Assembly (NCBI RefSeq): GCF_003664185.1
Contig: NZ_RCCS01000006.1
Span: forward strand, 186,001-250,000
DNA from: Tenacibaculum discolor
Lineage (GTDB): Bacteria; Bacteroidota; Bacteroidia; Flavobacteriales; Flavobacteriaceae
Length of the DNA stretch: 64,000 bases
Direction of reading: 5' to 3'
Made by a program: the position numbers and the translations under genes. The notes beneath the pieces are model-generated. The model worked only from the letters and a program-made list of their open reading frames with translations, was not told the origin of the DNA and ran no database searches. This document shows positions 34,616 through 42,895 of the stretch, one piece after another (the first letter of the stretch is position 1; every line of letters begins with the position of its first letter).

Positions 34616-34643
34616 AAAAGCCCTGATGTTAATCAAGGCTTTT
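34616..34643 (-). terminator. Minus-strand terminator upstream of fdhD
   Basis: Stem AAAAGCC..TGAT / ATCA..GGCTTTT with one internal mismatch and GTTA-type loop; on the minus strand it is followed by a T-rich tract. Confidence 0.75.
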
Positions 34644-34700
34644 AGTATGTTTTATTACCCCTAAACAATAAAACATACTTTTCGATAGGGGCTTCTATCA
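34616..34700 (-). ncRNA. Structured RNA segment with potential kissing loops, before a terminator
   Basis: Read on the minus strand: hairpin GATAG/CTATC (34684-34699), then a perfect 13-bp hairpin AGTATGTTTTATT / AATAAAACATACT (34644-34679), then the terminator. CCCCTA overlapping the first loop can pair with TAGGGG in the second loop, a kissing or pseudoknot contact of up to six pairs. It may be a stand-alone RNA or the 3' UTR of the upstream methyltransferase gene. It matches no family I can name. Confidence 0.4.
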
Positions 34701-34738
34701 ATTAGGTAAACGATAAATTATAAGTAATAGTATAAATA

Positions 34739-35920
34739 TTAATCGGTTTTTGTGCAATCAATAACTATTAGTTCATTATTTATATTTGTAGTGAAAAAGA
34801 GGTAAGAATTTCCACCATCTTTTAACTTAGTTTCTTTTCTAATTTGAGCCACTGTTTTAGGAAAATTACGTGTTGTAATATTTGCTTTTGTCTCTGTTAT
34901 CTCCTTTTTTATCTTTTTTTTGTTGTAGGAAAATACATTGTTGATTTCAAAAATTCTTCCAGGGAAATCTTTGACTAATTTTTCTGAAGTATATAGGTGA
35001 GAATGTTGGTGCAATTTATTTACTTTCTGTTGACTTGCTATTTGATTGAATCCACCAGACTTTAAAATAGCTGAGTTAGGTTCATAAAGATATTTAAATG
35101 GCATCGAGTATTCAAATTTAAAATCATTTCCTAGTTTAAAGTCAAAGTACTGATTTTTGCTTTTCAGTATGTTAAGTGTTTTTATTTCAACCAATACTTT
35201 ATATTCTTTTTTTAACAGAAAGAGAAGCTCTTTTACCTCATTATTTACAGCTACAACATGAATTTCTTTTACAAATTTTAGTTCATTTATGGTTGATGAA
35301 ATATCTAAAATGGGAGAATTCTTAACAAGAATTGTATCTGACATTTCAAACAGAAAATCTAAATTTTCGGGTACGTTTGGTAAACAATCGCTTAGTAAAA
35401 AAACTTTTCCTTTCGTATCATTTCTTCGAGAAGGGTCAATATAAATACAATCAAATTTTTCAGAAGCATTTTTTAAGTACTCTAATCCGTCTGTGGCAAC
35501 AGTTCTAATATTTGAAACTTCTAATTGCTCATAATTGTATGAAACGATCTCTGAAAGCTCTTCATTTATCTCACAATGTACAACCTTTTTAAATCGTTTA
35601 GAAAAAGCATAACAGTCAACACCAAATCCTCCTGTTATATCAATTATTGAATCCCCATTAACTAATTTTGATTTGTATTCAGCTGTTATTTCAGAAGAAG
35701 TTTGTTCGATACTTAGTTTAGGTGGATAATAAATGTTTTTTGTTTGAAACCAAGTAGGTAATTTCTTCTCTGATTTTTGTTTTGCTATAACTTGATTGGC
35801 TAATTCTTGTACAGAAACGTCTTTAAAGGGACTTCCTTTAAAAATAAATTGTTCGATATTGACTTTTAAGCTATCATTAATATAACTCTGAACCTCAGGA
35901 TGTAAAATATTGTTATTCAA
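34739..35920 (-). CDS. SAM-dependent methyltransferase with THUMP-like C-terminal domain
   Basis: 393 aa. The central Rossmann part carries SIIDITGGFGVDCYAFSKRF (motif I) and the catalytic-type motif IYIDPSRRNDTKGKVF. A C-terminal THUMP-like/ferredoxin-like region ends KANITTRNFPKTVAQIRKET. This is the Bacteroidetes family formerly seen as 'PG_1098 ferredoxin-like' proteins; an RNA guanine or similar methyltransferase is likely, target unknown. Its stop is followed by the structured segment and terminator described above. Divergent from the outer-membrane protein at 36053. Confidence 0.88.
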   Translation of the reverse strand: MNNNILHPEVQSYINDSLKVNIEQFIFKGSPFKDVSVQELANQVIAKQKSEKKLPTWFQTKNIYYPPKLSIEQTSSEITAEYKSKLVNGDSIIDITGGFGVDCYAFSKRFKKVVHCEINEELSEIVSYNYEQLEVSNIRTVATDGLEYLKNASEKFDCIYIDPSRRNDTKGKVFLLSDCLPNVPENLDFLFEMSDTILVKNSPILDISSTINELKFVKEIHVVAVNNEVKELLFLLKKEYKVLVEIKTLNILKSKNQYFDFKLGNDFKFEYSMPFKYLYEPNSAILKSGGFNQIASQQKVNKLHQHSHLYTSEKLVKDFPGRIFEINNVFSYNKKKIKKEITETKANITTRNFPKTVAQIRKETKLKDGGNSYLFFTTNINNELIVIDCTKTD

Positions 35921-36005
35921 AAAGAAGTGGTTTTAATTGAGCTTTTAACCGCAATAATACTAATAATTTAACAGTTATAAAGCCTTGTTAATCCTAGATT
36001 TTCAC

Positions 36006-36013
36006 TACGTTTG
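36006..36013 (+). promoter_or_regulatory. -7 box TACGTTTG, outer-membrane protein gene
   Basis: Perfect TAnnTTTG, 39 nt upstream of ATG 36053. Confidence 0.45.
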
Positions 36014-36052
36014 TTTACTTATTATCAAATTAAAGTTAACAAATAATTTATT

Positions 36053-36916
36053 ATGAAAAAAAGTATTTTAATGCTTGCTATGATTTTAGCAACAGCGAGC
36101 GCAAGTGCTCAATTTTATGTTTCTGCAGCAGGAGGTTATTCAATTTCTAGTGCAGGAGTACGTTTTGGAACTGAAACAACAGCTGCAGGCGTAGAAAATA
36201 CCTACGGTAGTTATGGAGAAGGATTACATACTCAGTTAAGAGGAGGGTATTTTTTTAATGATACCTTTGGAGTTGAAGCTTCTTTTGGTTATTTACACGG
36301 AGCAGATCAAACTATAAACAAAGTTAATCTAGCAGGTCAACCTGAAATTGATATTTACTCAAGAGGTAGAGCTTACGGTGCATCTGCTTCTTTAATTTAT
36401 AAGTTTACTAATAACATTTATGGTAGAGTAGGTTTTTTAACAAAAATAGGAGGTAGAACTGAAGCTATTGGAAAAATGCATGGAATTAAATTACCTGCAG
36501 GAACTTTACCAGGTGTGCCAGTAGAAACAACTTTAGATGTTGATTTTGTTCATGATTTTAAAGGACGTTTTCCTTTAGGTGCTATTGCAGCAATTGGTTA
36601 TAAGCATGATTTATCTAAAAATGTAGCTATTTTTGGTGAATTTGAGTATATGGGGATTAGTGTTACTAGAGATACTTCTAAAATGTCTGAGTTTTCAGCT
36701 TCTATTAGAGAAAATGGAGCAACATTAAATATCGATCAGGTAAGAGGTATTTTAACAGCAGGAGGGAATTCTGCAGCTGCATTATTTCATGATAATATAG
36801 AGTATGTTGATGAGTTACCTTTAGGAAACACAGATACTTCTAAGCAGTTATCTCAAAAAGTACCATATTCTTCTTTCGGAATTAATTTTGGTATTACTTA
36901 TACTTTCGGTAAATAA
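36053..36916 (+). CDS. Outer-membrane beta-barrel protein
   Basis: 287 aa. Signal peptide (KKSILMLAMILATASASAQ) followed by FYVSAAGGYSISSAG and eight-stranded-barrel-like alternation with typical strands (GLHTQLRGGYFFNDTFGVEA, GAIAAIGYKHDLSKNVAIF) ending SFGINFGITYTFGK. The terminal aromatic residue/beta signal supports BAM insertion. Related to OmpW/OprF-like 'outer membrane beta-barrel' proteins of flavobacteria; function unknown. Strong terminator follows. Confidence 0.87.
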   Translation: MKKSILMLAMILATASASAQFYVSAAGGYSISSAGVRFGTETTAAGVENTYGSYGEGLHTQLRGGYFFNDTFGVEASFGYLHGADQTINKVNLAGQPEIDIYSRGRAYGASASLIYKFTNNIYGRVGFLTKIGGRTEAIGKMHGIKLPAGTLPGVPVETTLDVDFVHDFKGRFPLGAIAAIGYKHDLSKNVAIFGEFEYMGISVTRDTSKMSEFSASIRENGATLNIDQVRGILTAGGNSAAALFHDNIEYVDELPLGNTDTSKQLSQKVPYSSFGINFGITYTFGK

Positions 36917-36938
36917 TATTTTCGAGTTATATAAAAAT

Positions 36939-36969
36939 TAAAAGAGCAGCAATTTTGCTGCTCTTTTTT
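36939..36969. terminator. Terminator after outer-membrane protein gene
   Basis: Stem AAAAGAGCAGCAA / TTGCTGCTCTTTT with a T tract; usable from both sides between convergent genes. Confidence 0.87.
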
Positions 36970-36991
36970 ATTGTTTATGTAAGAAGTGAAA

Positions 36992-37678
36992 CTAATTGTA
37001 AGCTTTTACATTTCCCATATCTAATGTCCCGACTGACATTTCGTGCTTAGTTGGTAATACAGCTCCAGATTCTGTTGTAATCCAATCATTCCAAGTAGCT
37101 TCCATTCCGCCAGTAGGAATTATAGAAACCCACATTTTATAGCTAGTAGGTCTACCTTTTTCATCTAAAATCCACAAATAAGAATCTCCAGGGGTTGATC
37201 CTCCTGTAGTATAAGTAACTAATAAAGCTTCTTTACCTTCGTATTCTACAATTCTACGTTCAATACCGTTTTCAAAAACTTTATATGGGGCTACTAGCCA
37301 AAAGCTATCATTATTAAAATAGTCTATGGCTTTTTGAAGTATTTCTTTGTTTTCAACTTCTTTTCCATCAACTAAAACAATACTTTTTTCAGGGCTTTTT
37401 GTATATAAGGTTACTTTATTAGAGTCCCAAGATACTTCTACTATATTTTCTTGTTTATCCCACTTATAAAAATGCTTTCCTCTAAAGCTCCACTCTATAA
37501 AATGAGTGGTTTTATAAGCTTCATAATTTAACGCTTTAAGCATTTTTGTTGCTAAAGCGTCCGCTTTTGGTCCTTGTTGACCTCTAGGAAGACTCTCATT
37601 GTTTTTAAAATAAAAAACAGCTAATACAATAGCTCCAACAAGTAATAATCCTCCTAATATTTTAAATAACTTCTTCAT
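36992..37678 (-). CDS. Membrane-anchored hypothetical protein (possibly LolA-like fold)
   Basis: 228 aa. One N-terminal hydrophobic segment (ILGGLLLVGAIVLAVFYF), either anchor or uncleaved signal, followed by an exported beta-rich domain (residues ~40-228). It contains FIEWSFRGKHFYKWD, a central variable region and LLVTYTTGGSTPGDSYLWIL. The strand pattern recalls LolA/LolB-type lipoprotein carriers, but no diagnostic motif is seen and the name is tentative. Overlaps the upstream ATP-grasp gene by 17 nt, so they are translated from one mRNA. Confidence 0.65.
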   Translation of the reverse strand: MKKLFKILGGLLLVGAIVLAVFYFKNNESLPRGQQGPKADALATKMLKALNYEAYKTTHFIEWSFRGKHFYKWDKQENIVEVSWDSNKVTLYTKSPEKSIVLVDGKEVENKEILQKAIDYFNNDSFWLVAPYKVFENGIERRIVEYEGKEALLVTYTTGGSTPGDSYLWILDEKGRPTSYKMWVSIIPTGGMEATWNDWITTESGAVLPTKHEMSVGTLDMGNVKAYN

Positions 37679-38579
37679 TTTTATTCATTAATTGTTTTAT
37701 TCCTTTAGCTAACTCATTTGCTGCTGAAGGGTAGTTTCTAAACCAAAGTTCTGGCTCTATTAGTTCTAGTTCTGCAATAGCTAATTTACCACTATTATCA
37801 GTAAAAACATCTACTCGTGCATAAATAGGGAGTTCTATGCAGGCTTTTACGGCGTTTTCAGCAAACAAAATTTCATCATCGGTAGGTGTGTAATTGTAAA
37901 CAGAACCTCCAAAATCATCTTGCACCCTAAAATCACCTGATTTGGCTATTTTTAAAACAGCATGTGTAAACTTACCATTCATAATCATTAACGAAATTTC
38001 TCCTTTTTCAACTATGTTGTACTGAAAAGGTTGGATAATCATATCCTCTTTAGCAATTAATGAAGAAAAAATAGTTTCATATTCGTCTATGGTTTCAATA
38101 TTGATTTTGTAAGTGTGTCTTGCAGCACCTGAAATACAGGGTTTTAAAACAAAATCTTTTAAATTATATTTTTCAGAAATATCATTTAATGTAAACTGAG
38201 TTCCTTTATCAATAAAATAGGATTCACAAATATGTATTCCGTTTTGTTGCAAATCTTGTAGGTAGTGTTTGTCTATATTCCAACGAATGATTTTTTCTGA
38301 ATTTAACAATGTTGTTTGTTTACTTACAACATTTAACCATTTAGAAAATTCTGGAAATCGATCAAAGTAATCCCAAGTAGTTCTAAATAAAATATACTTT
38401 GTTGTAGACCAGTCAAAATCTGTATCATCCCAAGAAAGACGAGCTACTTTTAGCCCTTGATTTTCAAGAGCTAATTTTACATAGTTATCTTCATCTAATA
38501 CGTTTTGAATATAGCGATCAAGCATTTTCGGCTTTATATACCTTTCATCGGTAAGGATAATAACATCGTATTTTTTCAT
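37662..38579 (-). CDS. ATP-grasp family ligase (RimK-like)
   Basis: 305 aa. Contains a pre-ATP-grasp region with LSWDDTDFDWSTTKYILFRT and an ATP-grasp core (DFVLKPCISGAARHTYKI, DMIIQPFQYNIVEKGEISLM, YARVDVFTDNSGKLAIAELE). The closing ELELIEPELWF provides the metal-binding acid. ATP-grasp ligases join a carboxylate to an amine or thiol. Related flavobacterial genes are annotated simply as 'ATP-grasp domain' proteins, and substrate is unknown. Probably co-transcribed with the membrane protein 3' of it. Confidence 0.88.
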   Translation of the reverse strand: MKKYDVIILTDERYIKPKMLDRYIQNVLDEDNYVKLALENQGLKVARLSWDDTDFDWSTTKYILFRTTWDYFDRFPEFSKWLNVVSKQTTLLNSEKIIRWNIDKHYLQDLQQNGIHICESYFIDKGTQFTLNDISEKYNLKDFVLKPCISGAARHTYKINIETIDEYETIFSSLIAKEDMIIQPFQYNIVEKGEISLMIMNGKFTHAVLKIAKSGDFRVQDDFGGSVYNYTPTDDEILFAENAVKACIELPIYARVDVFTDNSGKLAIAELELIEPELWFRNYPSAANELAKGIKQLMNKNEEVI

Positions 38580-38617
38580 ATATGCAATGTAACGCTATTT
38601 TTAAAGTTATAAAATGC

Positions 38618-39277
38618 TTATTTATGCATGTTATAATACTCTATTACGTGATTTGGTATTTGTATATCTTCTTTTAAATTTTCATCAGAAATAGGAGGTA
38701 GGGCTATCTGCTTTAAAGGTATTAAACCTGCCCAAATCGGTGAATTATAATCTTCAGGTTCATCATTTACTCCAACATCTCTCACTTTTGCAGAAGCAGT
38801 TTCAATTGTCATTTCTACAACTAATGTTCTATCTAATTCTTCAGGTTTCATAGGTCTAATTCCATTCCAACGCCCCTTCATCATATGTTCCATAAAACAG
38901 TATAAAGCGGCTTCTTTTTCTTTAGGTTTTTCTATTGTTTTTACTGAACCAAATAATGTAGTAGAACGGTAGTTTACTGAATGATGCAATCCTGAACGCG
39001 CTAATACTAATGCATCTAAATGCATTACTGTCATACTCATTTCTCCAGCTTCTAAAAGCGACAATAACATTCTGTTTGCCTGTGAACTATGTAGATAAAT
39101 TTTATCTTCTTTTCTTCCGTAAGCCATAGGCAAAGAAATTGCTTTTCCTTCATATGTGTAACTTACAAAACCAATAAACCCTGCATCTAAAATAGTATTG
39201 ATTTTTTCAACATCATAAACTGCTCTATTTTGACCTCTTTTTACTCTATTGATTTTTGATTTTTGATATTCTTTCAT
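38618..39277 (-). CDS. Pyridoxamine 5'-phosphate oxidase-like flavoprotein (NimA-type)
   Basis: 219 aa split-barrel FMN-binding protein. The opening TILDAGFIGFVSYTYEGKAISLPMAYG and YLHSSQANRML...GEMSMTVMHLDAL match the PNPOx-like/NimA family rather than true PdxH. Arg/His-containing VLARSGLHHSVNYRSTTLFG is the FMN-site signature of this group. Members reduce various substrates, including nitroimidazoles, or bind FMN/haem. The divergent MocR regulator three genes away may control it. Confidence 0.88.
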   Translation of the reverse strand: MKEYQKSKINRVKRGQNRAVYDVEKINTILDAGFIGFVSYTYEGKAISLPMAYGRKEDKIYLHSSQANRMLLSLLEAGEMSMTVMHLDALVLARSGLHHSVNYRSTTLFGSVKTIEKPKEKEAALYCFMEHMMKGRWNGIRPMKPEELDRTLVVEMTIETASAKVRDVGVNDEPEDYNSPIWAGLIPLKQIALPPISDENLKEDIQIPNHVIEYYNMHK

Positions 39278-39280
39278 ACG

Positions 39281-39571
39281 TTATCTGTTTTCGGGTAAAA
39301 CATCTTTAAATTTCAAGCGTTTTTCTCTTGCTTTGTCTATATCCTTTGGACTATAAACTTTTTTCAAAGATGCTGGGTGTTTTTCAATAAACTTTTGAGG
39401 TCTAATTGGTCTGGGAACAAAATTTCCAGAGCATGTAGGGCATACATTTTCAAAAACGTCCAAAGCACATTCTTTACAATAAGTGCATTCAAAACTACAT
39501 ATCATAGCTTCAGTAGAAGTATTTGGTAAATCTTTACCACAGTGTTCACAATTAGGTCTAATCTCTAACAT
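39281..39571 (-). CDS. DUF1272 zinc-binding small protein
   Basis: 96 aa. The N-terminal ~55 residues have eight Cys and one His in CxxC patterns (CEHCGKDLP, CTYCKECALDVFENVCPTCSG), the classic DUF1272 signature, and likely bind zinc. Basic C-terminal tail (PRPIRPQKFIEKHPASLKKV). Function unknown; cytoplasmic. 3 nt upstream of the PNPOx-like gene and 36 nt downstream of the DinB gene, so the three form one transcript. Confidence 0.92.
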   Translation of the reverse strand: MLEIRPNCEHCGKDLPNTSTEAMICSFECTYCKECALDVFENVCPTCSGNFVPRPIRPQKFIEKHPASLKKVYSPKDIDKAREKRLKFKDVLPENR

Positions 39572-39607
39572 TTTTAAGTCGTTTTATTTAGATTTTTCTT
39601 GTTTAGT

Positions 39608-40126
39608 CTATAAATAACGTTCTTTAATAATATCCATATGCCAAACGCTATGACCTAATAGGATAAAAGCACAAGCTCTTGCTGAGGCAGGAGAGTTGTT
39701 TGCTACTCCAATGCTGCATAGGTTCTCGTTCGAAATACTGTTTAATAAGTTAATTGAATACAAGCGGGTTGTTTTAAATTCTTCCAATAAAGCTTCTATT
39801 GTTTTATCATTAGCACCTGAAGGTTTTATATAAATATCTTGGTCAAAGCCTTCAATAGGAGTTATGTCTTTTCTGGCAATTCGCAATACGCGGTACATAA
39901 ATATGCGTTCAGTGTCAATTATGTGTTGTAACACTTCTTTTATACTCCATTTTCCTGGTTGATAACGGTATTCAAGTTTATCTTTAGAAATTGAAGAGAA
40001 AAATTTTATAACATTTTCTTTATCATCTTCAAACCCCTTCTTTAAGCTTGTATTGTCTGGTATTTTAGATAAGTATCCCGTGTAAAATTCATTAAATTCA
40101 GTTGGTTGAAGTTCTTGTTTTTTCAT
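39608..40126 (-). CDS. DinB family protein (putative metal-dependent hydrolase)
   Basis: 172 aa four-helix bundle. Conserved histidines typical of DinB_2 are in VLQHIIDTERIFMYRVLRIA and the C-terminal LLGHSVWHMDIIKERYL, suggesting a Ni/Zn site. The DinB/YfiT family includes thiol transferases and uncharacterised enzymes. First gene of the minus-strand trio, with a -7 box at 40147-40154 interlocked with the divergent regulator promoter. Confidence 0.9.
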   Translation of the reverse strand: MKKQELQPTEFNEFYTGYLSKIPDNTSLKKGFEDDKENVIKFFSSISKDKLEYRYQPGKWSIKEVLQHIIDTERIFMYRVLRIARKDITPIEGFDQDIYIKPSGANDKTIEALLEEFKTTRLYSINLLNSISNENLCSIGVANNSPASARACAFILLGHSVWHMDIIKERYL

Positions 40127-40146
40127 TATTTATATTATTTACTTTT

Positions 40147-40154
40147 CAAATGTA
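40147..40154 (-). promoter_or_regulatory. -7 box TACATTTG, DinB-DUF1272-PNPOx operon
   Basis: Perfect TAnnTTTG on the minus strand. A plus-strand near match TATATTTA (40156-40163) for the regulator gene starts one base away. Confidence 0.5.
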
Positions 40155-40207
40155 GTATATTTATGGTCTATTGTTTTAATCCAGGTTTTAAATAATTAGT
40201 AGTCCAG

Positions 40208-41695
40208 ATGTTTCCTTATAAAACTTCGTTAAAGCTTAATAAAAGTCTTAAAGAGCCTTTGTACTTGCAATTAGCAAATCAATTTATTTTATTAATCCGA
40301 GAGGGAAAGCTACCACCAGGAACAAAGTTAGTAGGTTCAAGAACTTTGGCTGATTTATTACTAGTACACAGAAAAACGGTTGTTGCTTGTTATGAAGAAT
40401 TATTATTACAAGGGTGGGTAGAAAGTGTTCCTAAAAAAGGAACTTTTGTGAATAAGAACTTACCTCTTGTTCAAAAAGTAACATTAGTAAATACTATTAA
40501 AACATCTAAAAGTAAAAGTGCAGGGTATGGTTTCTATGAAAATAATCATTTATTAGAGAAGAAAACGGAGAAAAAAGAAGGAGTTATCTATATAAATGAT
40601 GGCACTTCAGACACAAGACTTACTCCAACAGAAGAAATTGCTAGAATTTACAGAAAAATAGCTTCTAAAAAGAGTATTTATACTTTTTTAGATTACAACT
40701 CAACACATGGGAATATAAAATTAAGAGAAGTGTTAGCTACCTACTTAAACAGTTCTCGAGGCTTAAAAGTAACTAAAGAGAATATTTTAATTACTCGTGG
40801 TAGTCAAATGGGAATGTGGTTGTCTACACAATTACTCTTAAAGGAAAATGATGTTATAATTGTTGGAGAAACTAATTATTCTTCAGCAGATATAACTTTT
40901 CAATATCAAAAGGCACAAATAAAAAGAGTTTCTGTAGATGAAAACGGTATTGTAGTTGATCAAATAGAGAAAATATGTAAAAAACAACCTATAAAGGCTG
41001 TTTATGTTACTTCTCATCATCATCACCCTACAACTGTTACTTTATCTGCTCAAAGGAGGATTCATTTATTAAATCTAGCTCAAAAACACAATTTTGCTAT
41101 TATTGAAGATGACTATGATTATGATTTTAATTATAACCATGCTCCAATTTTACCATTGGCAAGTCATGACACATCTGGAAATGTTATTTACATAGGTTCT
41201 GTTTGTAAAACTGTAGCTCCAGTTTTTAGAATTGGATACTTAGTAGCATCTGAAGACTTTGTGAATGAAGCAGCTAAATTAAGAGGATATATAGATAGGC
41301 AAGGGGATGCTTTACTAGAGTTAACTTTTGCTGAGTTTATTAAGTCTGGGGATTTAGATAGGCACATACGTAAATTAATGAAGATATATTTACAACGTCG
41401 TGATTTATTCTGTAATTTATTGAAAAAAGAATTTGGAGATTATTTTCAATTTAAGGTTCCTAAAGGAGGAATGGCTATTTGGGTTCAATTAAATAAACAA
41501 TATTCTTGGAATGAAGTAGCAAAAGAAGCAAGAAAACATCAACTTGAAATAGGAGAGTGGCAGCGATATGATTTAGCAAATAAAAAGCATAATTCAATAC
41601 GAATTGGTTTTGCTAGTTATAGTAATGAGGAAATAAAGATGCTTTTTGAAAGGTTGAAACTGACATTCGAGGGTATAAAAAAAAGTGCCTATTAA
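40208..41695 (+). CDS. MocR/PdxR-type regulator (GntR HTH fused to aminotransferase-like domain)
   Basis: 495 aa. N-terminal winged helix of the GntR type (~15-80: GKLPPGTKLVGSRTLADLL, HRKTVVACYEELLLQGW) is linked to a fold-type I aminotransferase domain. The PLP lysine is in YIGSVCKTVAPVFRIGY, where the usual Ser-Lys is Cys-Lys. The segment SHHHHPTTVTLS matches the region before the lysine. MocR regulators sense PLP or an amine and often act on divergently transcribed targets. The operon across the promoter region encodes a PNPOx-like protein, a fitting target, but this remains inferred. Confidence 0.93.
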   Translation: MFPYKTSLKLNKSLKEPLYLQLANQFILLIREGKLPPGTKLVGSRTLADLLLVHRKTVVACYEELLLQGWVESVPKKGTFVNKNLPLVQKVTLVNTIKTSKSKSAGYGFYENNHLLEKKTEKKEGVIYINDGTSDTRLTPTEEIARIYRKIASKKSIYTFLDYNSTHGNIKLREVLATYLNSSRGLKVTKENILITRGSQMGMWLSTQLLLKENDVIIVGETNYSSADITFQYQKAQIKRVSVDENGIVVDQIEKICKKQPIKAVYVTSHHHHPTTVTLSAQRRIHLLNLAQKHNFAIIEDDYDYDFNYNHAPILPLASHDTSGNVIYIGSVCKTVAPVFRIGYLVASEDFVNEAAKLRGYIDRQGDALLELTFAEFIKSGDLDRHIRKLMKIYLQRRDLFCNLLKKEFGDYFQFKVPKGGMAIWVQLNKQYSWNEVAKEARKHQLEIGEWQRYDLANKKHNSIRIGFASYSNEEIKMLFERLKLTFEGIKKSAY

Positions 41696-41704
41696 GCACT
41701 TTTA
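41681..41704. terminator. Shared terminator overlapping two stop codons
   Basis: Stem AAAGTGC / GCACTTT. The loop contains the stop of the MocR gene and the 3' arm overlaps the stop of the minus-strand small gene; A and T tracts serve both directions. Confidence 0.75.
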
Positions 41705-41893
41705 AAACATATCTTTTACTAAATCATTCATACTGTCGTATTCTTTAAATAAGAACCCGAAAAAATCTTTACTCTTCTTTTCTTCTGATTTCAACTCACC
41801 TTCAGAAAATCTATATTTACGAAACTCTTTTAGTGTTTGATTGAGGTGTTTTTTTAAAGGCTTATCTATAGATAAATGATTCGTATTTTTCAC
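41702..41893 (-). CDS. Small third protein of Roadblock cassette 2
   Basis: 63 aa, GTG start. No recognised domain. Lys/Glu-rich and basic N-terminal half, then a hydrophobic-aromatic C-terminal stretch (SKDFFGFLFKEY...MNDLVKDMF). This tail resembles that of the small protein in cassette 1 (FFFEPRFENVLDLVK). It starts 11 nt after the Roadblock gene, clearly co-transcribed. It may be an adaptor peptide that docks on the Roadblock dimer; that is inference from position and motif. The gene is real judged by position and conserved tail, function unknown. Confidence 0.65.
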   Translation of the reverse strand: MKNTNHLSIDKPLKKHLNQTLKEFRKYRFSEGELKSEEKKSKDFFGFLFKEYDSMNDLVKDMF

Positions 41894-41904
41894 AGTTATA
41901 TTTT

Positions 41905-42279
41905 TTATAATGCGTTATTTAACTCTACTTTATACTTGTTTAATAAAGCTTTGGTTATACCTAAGTTAGCTTCTTTAGAATCTACAGCTAAGTAAACAAA
42001 ATAAGTGCCACTAGGAGCAATGTTAATAATGTGCACTTGGCTAGATAAAGTAATAGTTATATCTTGAATTTCTTCATTTAATGCTAACGCATCAATTGCT
42101 TTTAATTTAGCTTTTACTACTCCTAAATTGTAAGCAGAAGCTAAGTTAGGGTCAAAATCTGGGTTTACTGTAAAAGAATCGTAGGCCTCTCCAGAACCAA
42201 CATCTGTTATTGATACAGCAATAAATCCAGGAACTTTACTTTTTAAGTTTTCGATAAAATCATTGATGATTTCTTTCAT
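41905..42279 (-). CDS. Roadblock/LC7-like protein, cassette 2 (B type)
   Basis: 124 aa, one Roadblock/LC7-like alpha-beta domain. The order is helix-strand (VPGFIAVSITDVGSGEAYDS), long helix (LASAYNLGVVKAKLKAIDAL), strands (HIINIAPSGTYFVYLAVD) and C-terminal helix (GITKALLNKYKVELNNAL). By manual ungapped alignment about 60 of 124 residues match the B protein of cassette 1, so they are duplicates. Bacterial Roadblock proteins of the MglB class bind small Ras-like GTPases as GAPs or scaffolds. No such GTPase lies in the window. Probable heterodimer partner: the A protein encoded 44 nt upstream. Confidence 0.8.
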   Translation of the reverse strand: MKEIINDFIENLKSKVPGFIAVSITDVGSGEAYDSFTVNPDFDPNLASAYNLGVVKAKLKAIDALALNEEIQDITITLSSQVHIINIAPSGTYFVYLAVDSKEANLGITKALLNKYKVELNNAL

Positions 42280-42322
42280 TGTAAAATGGTTGTTATATAA
42301 TTAATAAAAAAAGACTCTGTAT

Positions 42323-42652
42323 TTATTGAAGGGTAACTTTTTTAAGGGTTAATTTAATCATAGCCGCTTTTGAAACGTCATCAGCCAACAAACAAACAAT
42401 ATGATTCTTATCAAATTTATTAATAACTACTACTCCTTCATTTGAGGTTAAAACTAACTGATCAAGGCTTTCAGATTCTAAAGCATCTTGAAAAAATTCA
42501 TGAGTCATTGTAACAATGACGTTTGCCATTGCTGCAATGTTATTTTCTTTGGTGATATTATGAGAATCAATTACTTCTCCTTCGGAATTAAAAATAAGTC
42601 CTTTATCTGCTTCAGACTCTTCTATTAATGCTCGTAAGCTTACTTCCCCCAT
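42323..42652 (-). CDS. Roadblock/LC7-like protein, cassette 2 (A type)
   Basis: 109 aa single domain. Pattern ADKGLIFNSEGEVIDSHNI, a helix (NNIAAMANVIVTMTHEFFQD), strands QLVLTSNEGVVVINKFDKN and HIVCLLADDVSKAAMIKLTL matches the Roadblock/LC7 fold. It is distantly related to the A protein of cassette 1 (shared 'vCxLAD...KLxLKK' block). First gene of cassette 2; a minus-strand -7 box TATTTTTG lies at 42741-42748, about 90 nt upstream. Function likely scaffold or GTPase regulator, partner unknown. Confidence 0.78.
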   Translation of the reverse strand: MGEVSLRALIEESEADKGLIFNSEGEVIDSHNITKENNIAAMANVIVTMTHEFFQDALESESLDQLVLTSNEGVVVINKFDKNHIVCLLADDVSKAAMIKLTLKKVTLQ

Positions 42653-42895
42653 TAAGTTTAAAAACTTTAAATAATATTATTTTGTTTTCTTTGTTTTTTT
42701 TCCTTCCTCTATATAAGACACTGTTTTTTAGAAAGGGTCACAAAAATACTACCTTATTTTTGTTTTTTTTTTTACAAGTGATGCTTTATGATTTTTTTAA
42801 CAATTTTAGATGCGTAAAAAACAGCAAGTTAAAAAGTCAGAAGTTGAAAAATAAAGTTGTTTATTCCAGTGAAAATAGAAGATAGAAGTAGATAA
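42653..42895. other. Inter-cassette region with cassette 2 promoter
   Basis: 276 nt separate the two Roadblock cassettes. It holds the minus-strand -7 box at 42741-42748 and long T/A runs. A plus-strand open frame here looks like chance and is not called. Confidence 0.5.
42741..42748 (-). promoter_or_regulatory. -7 box TATTTTTG, Roadblock cassette 2
   Basis: Perfect TAnnTTTG on the minus strand, ~88 nt upstream of the A-type gene. A CAA complement of TTG lies 26 nt further, longer than usual. Confidence 0.45.

Noticed and set aside
34616..34700. Molybdenum-cofactor riboswitch controlling fdhD
   Set aside because: fdhD has its own -7 box downstream of the terminator, and the structure does not match the Moco RNA that I know. 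Kept only as an unknown structured RNA.
42628..42885. 85-codon plus-strand open frame between the Roadblock cassettes
   Set aside because: Phe/Leu-rich from T runs, no promoter, overlaps the 5' end of the cassette 2 A-type gene and runs through its promoter region. Looks like chance.
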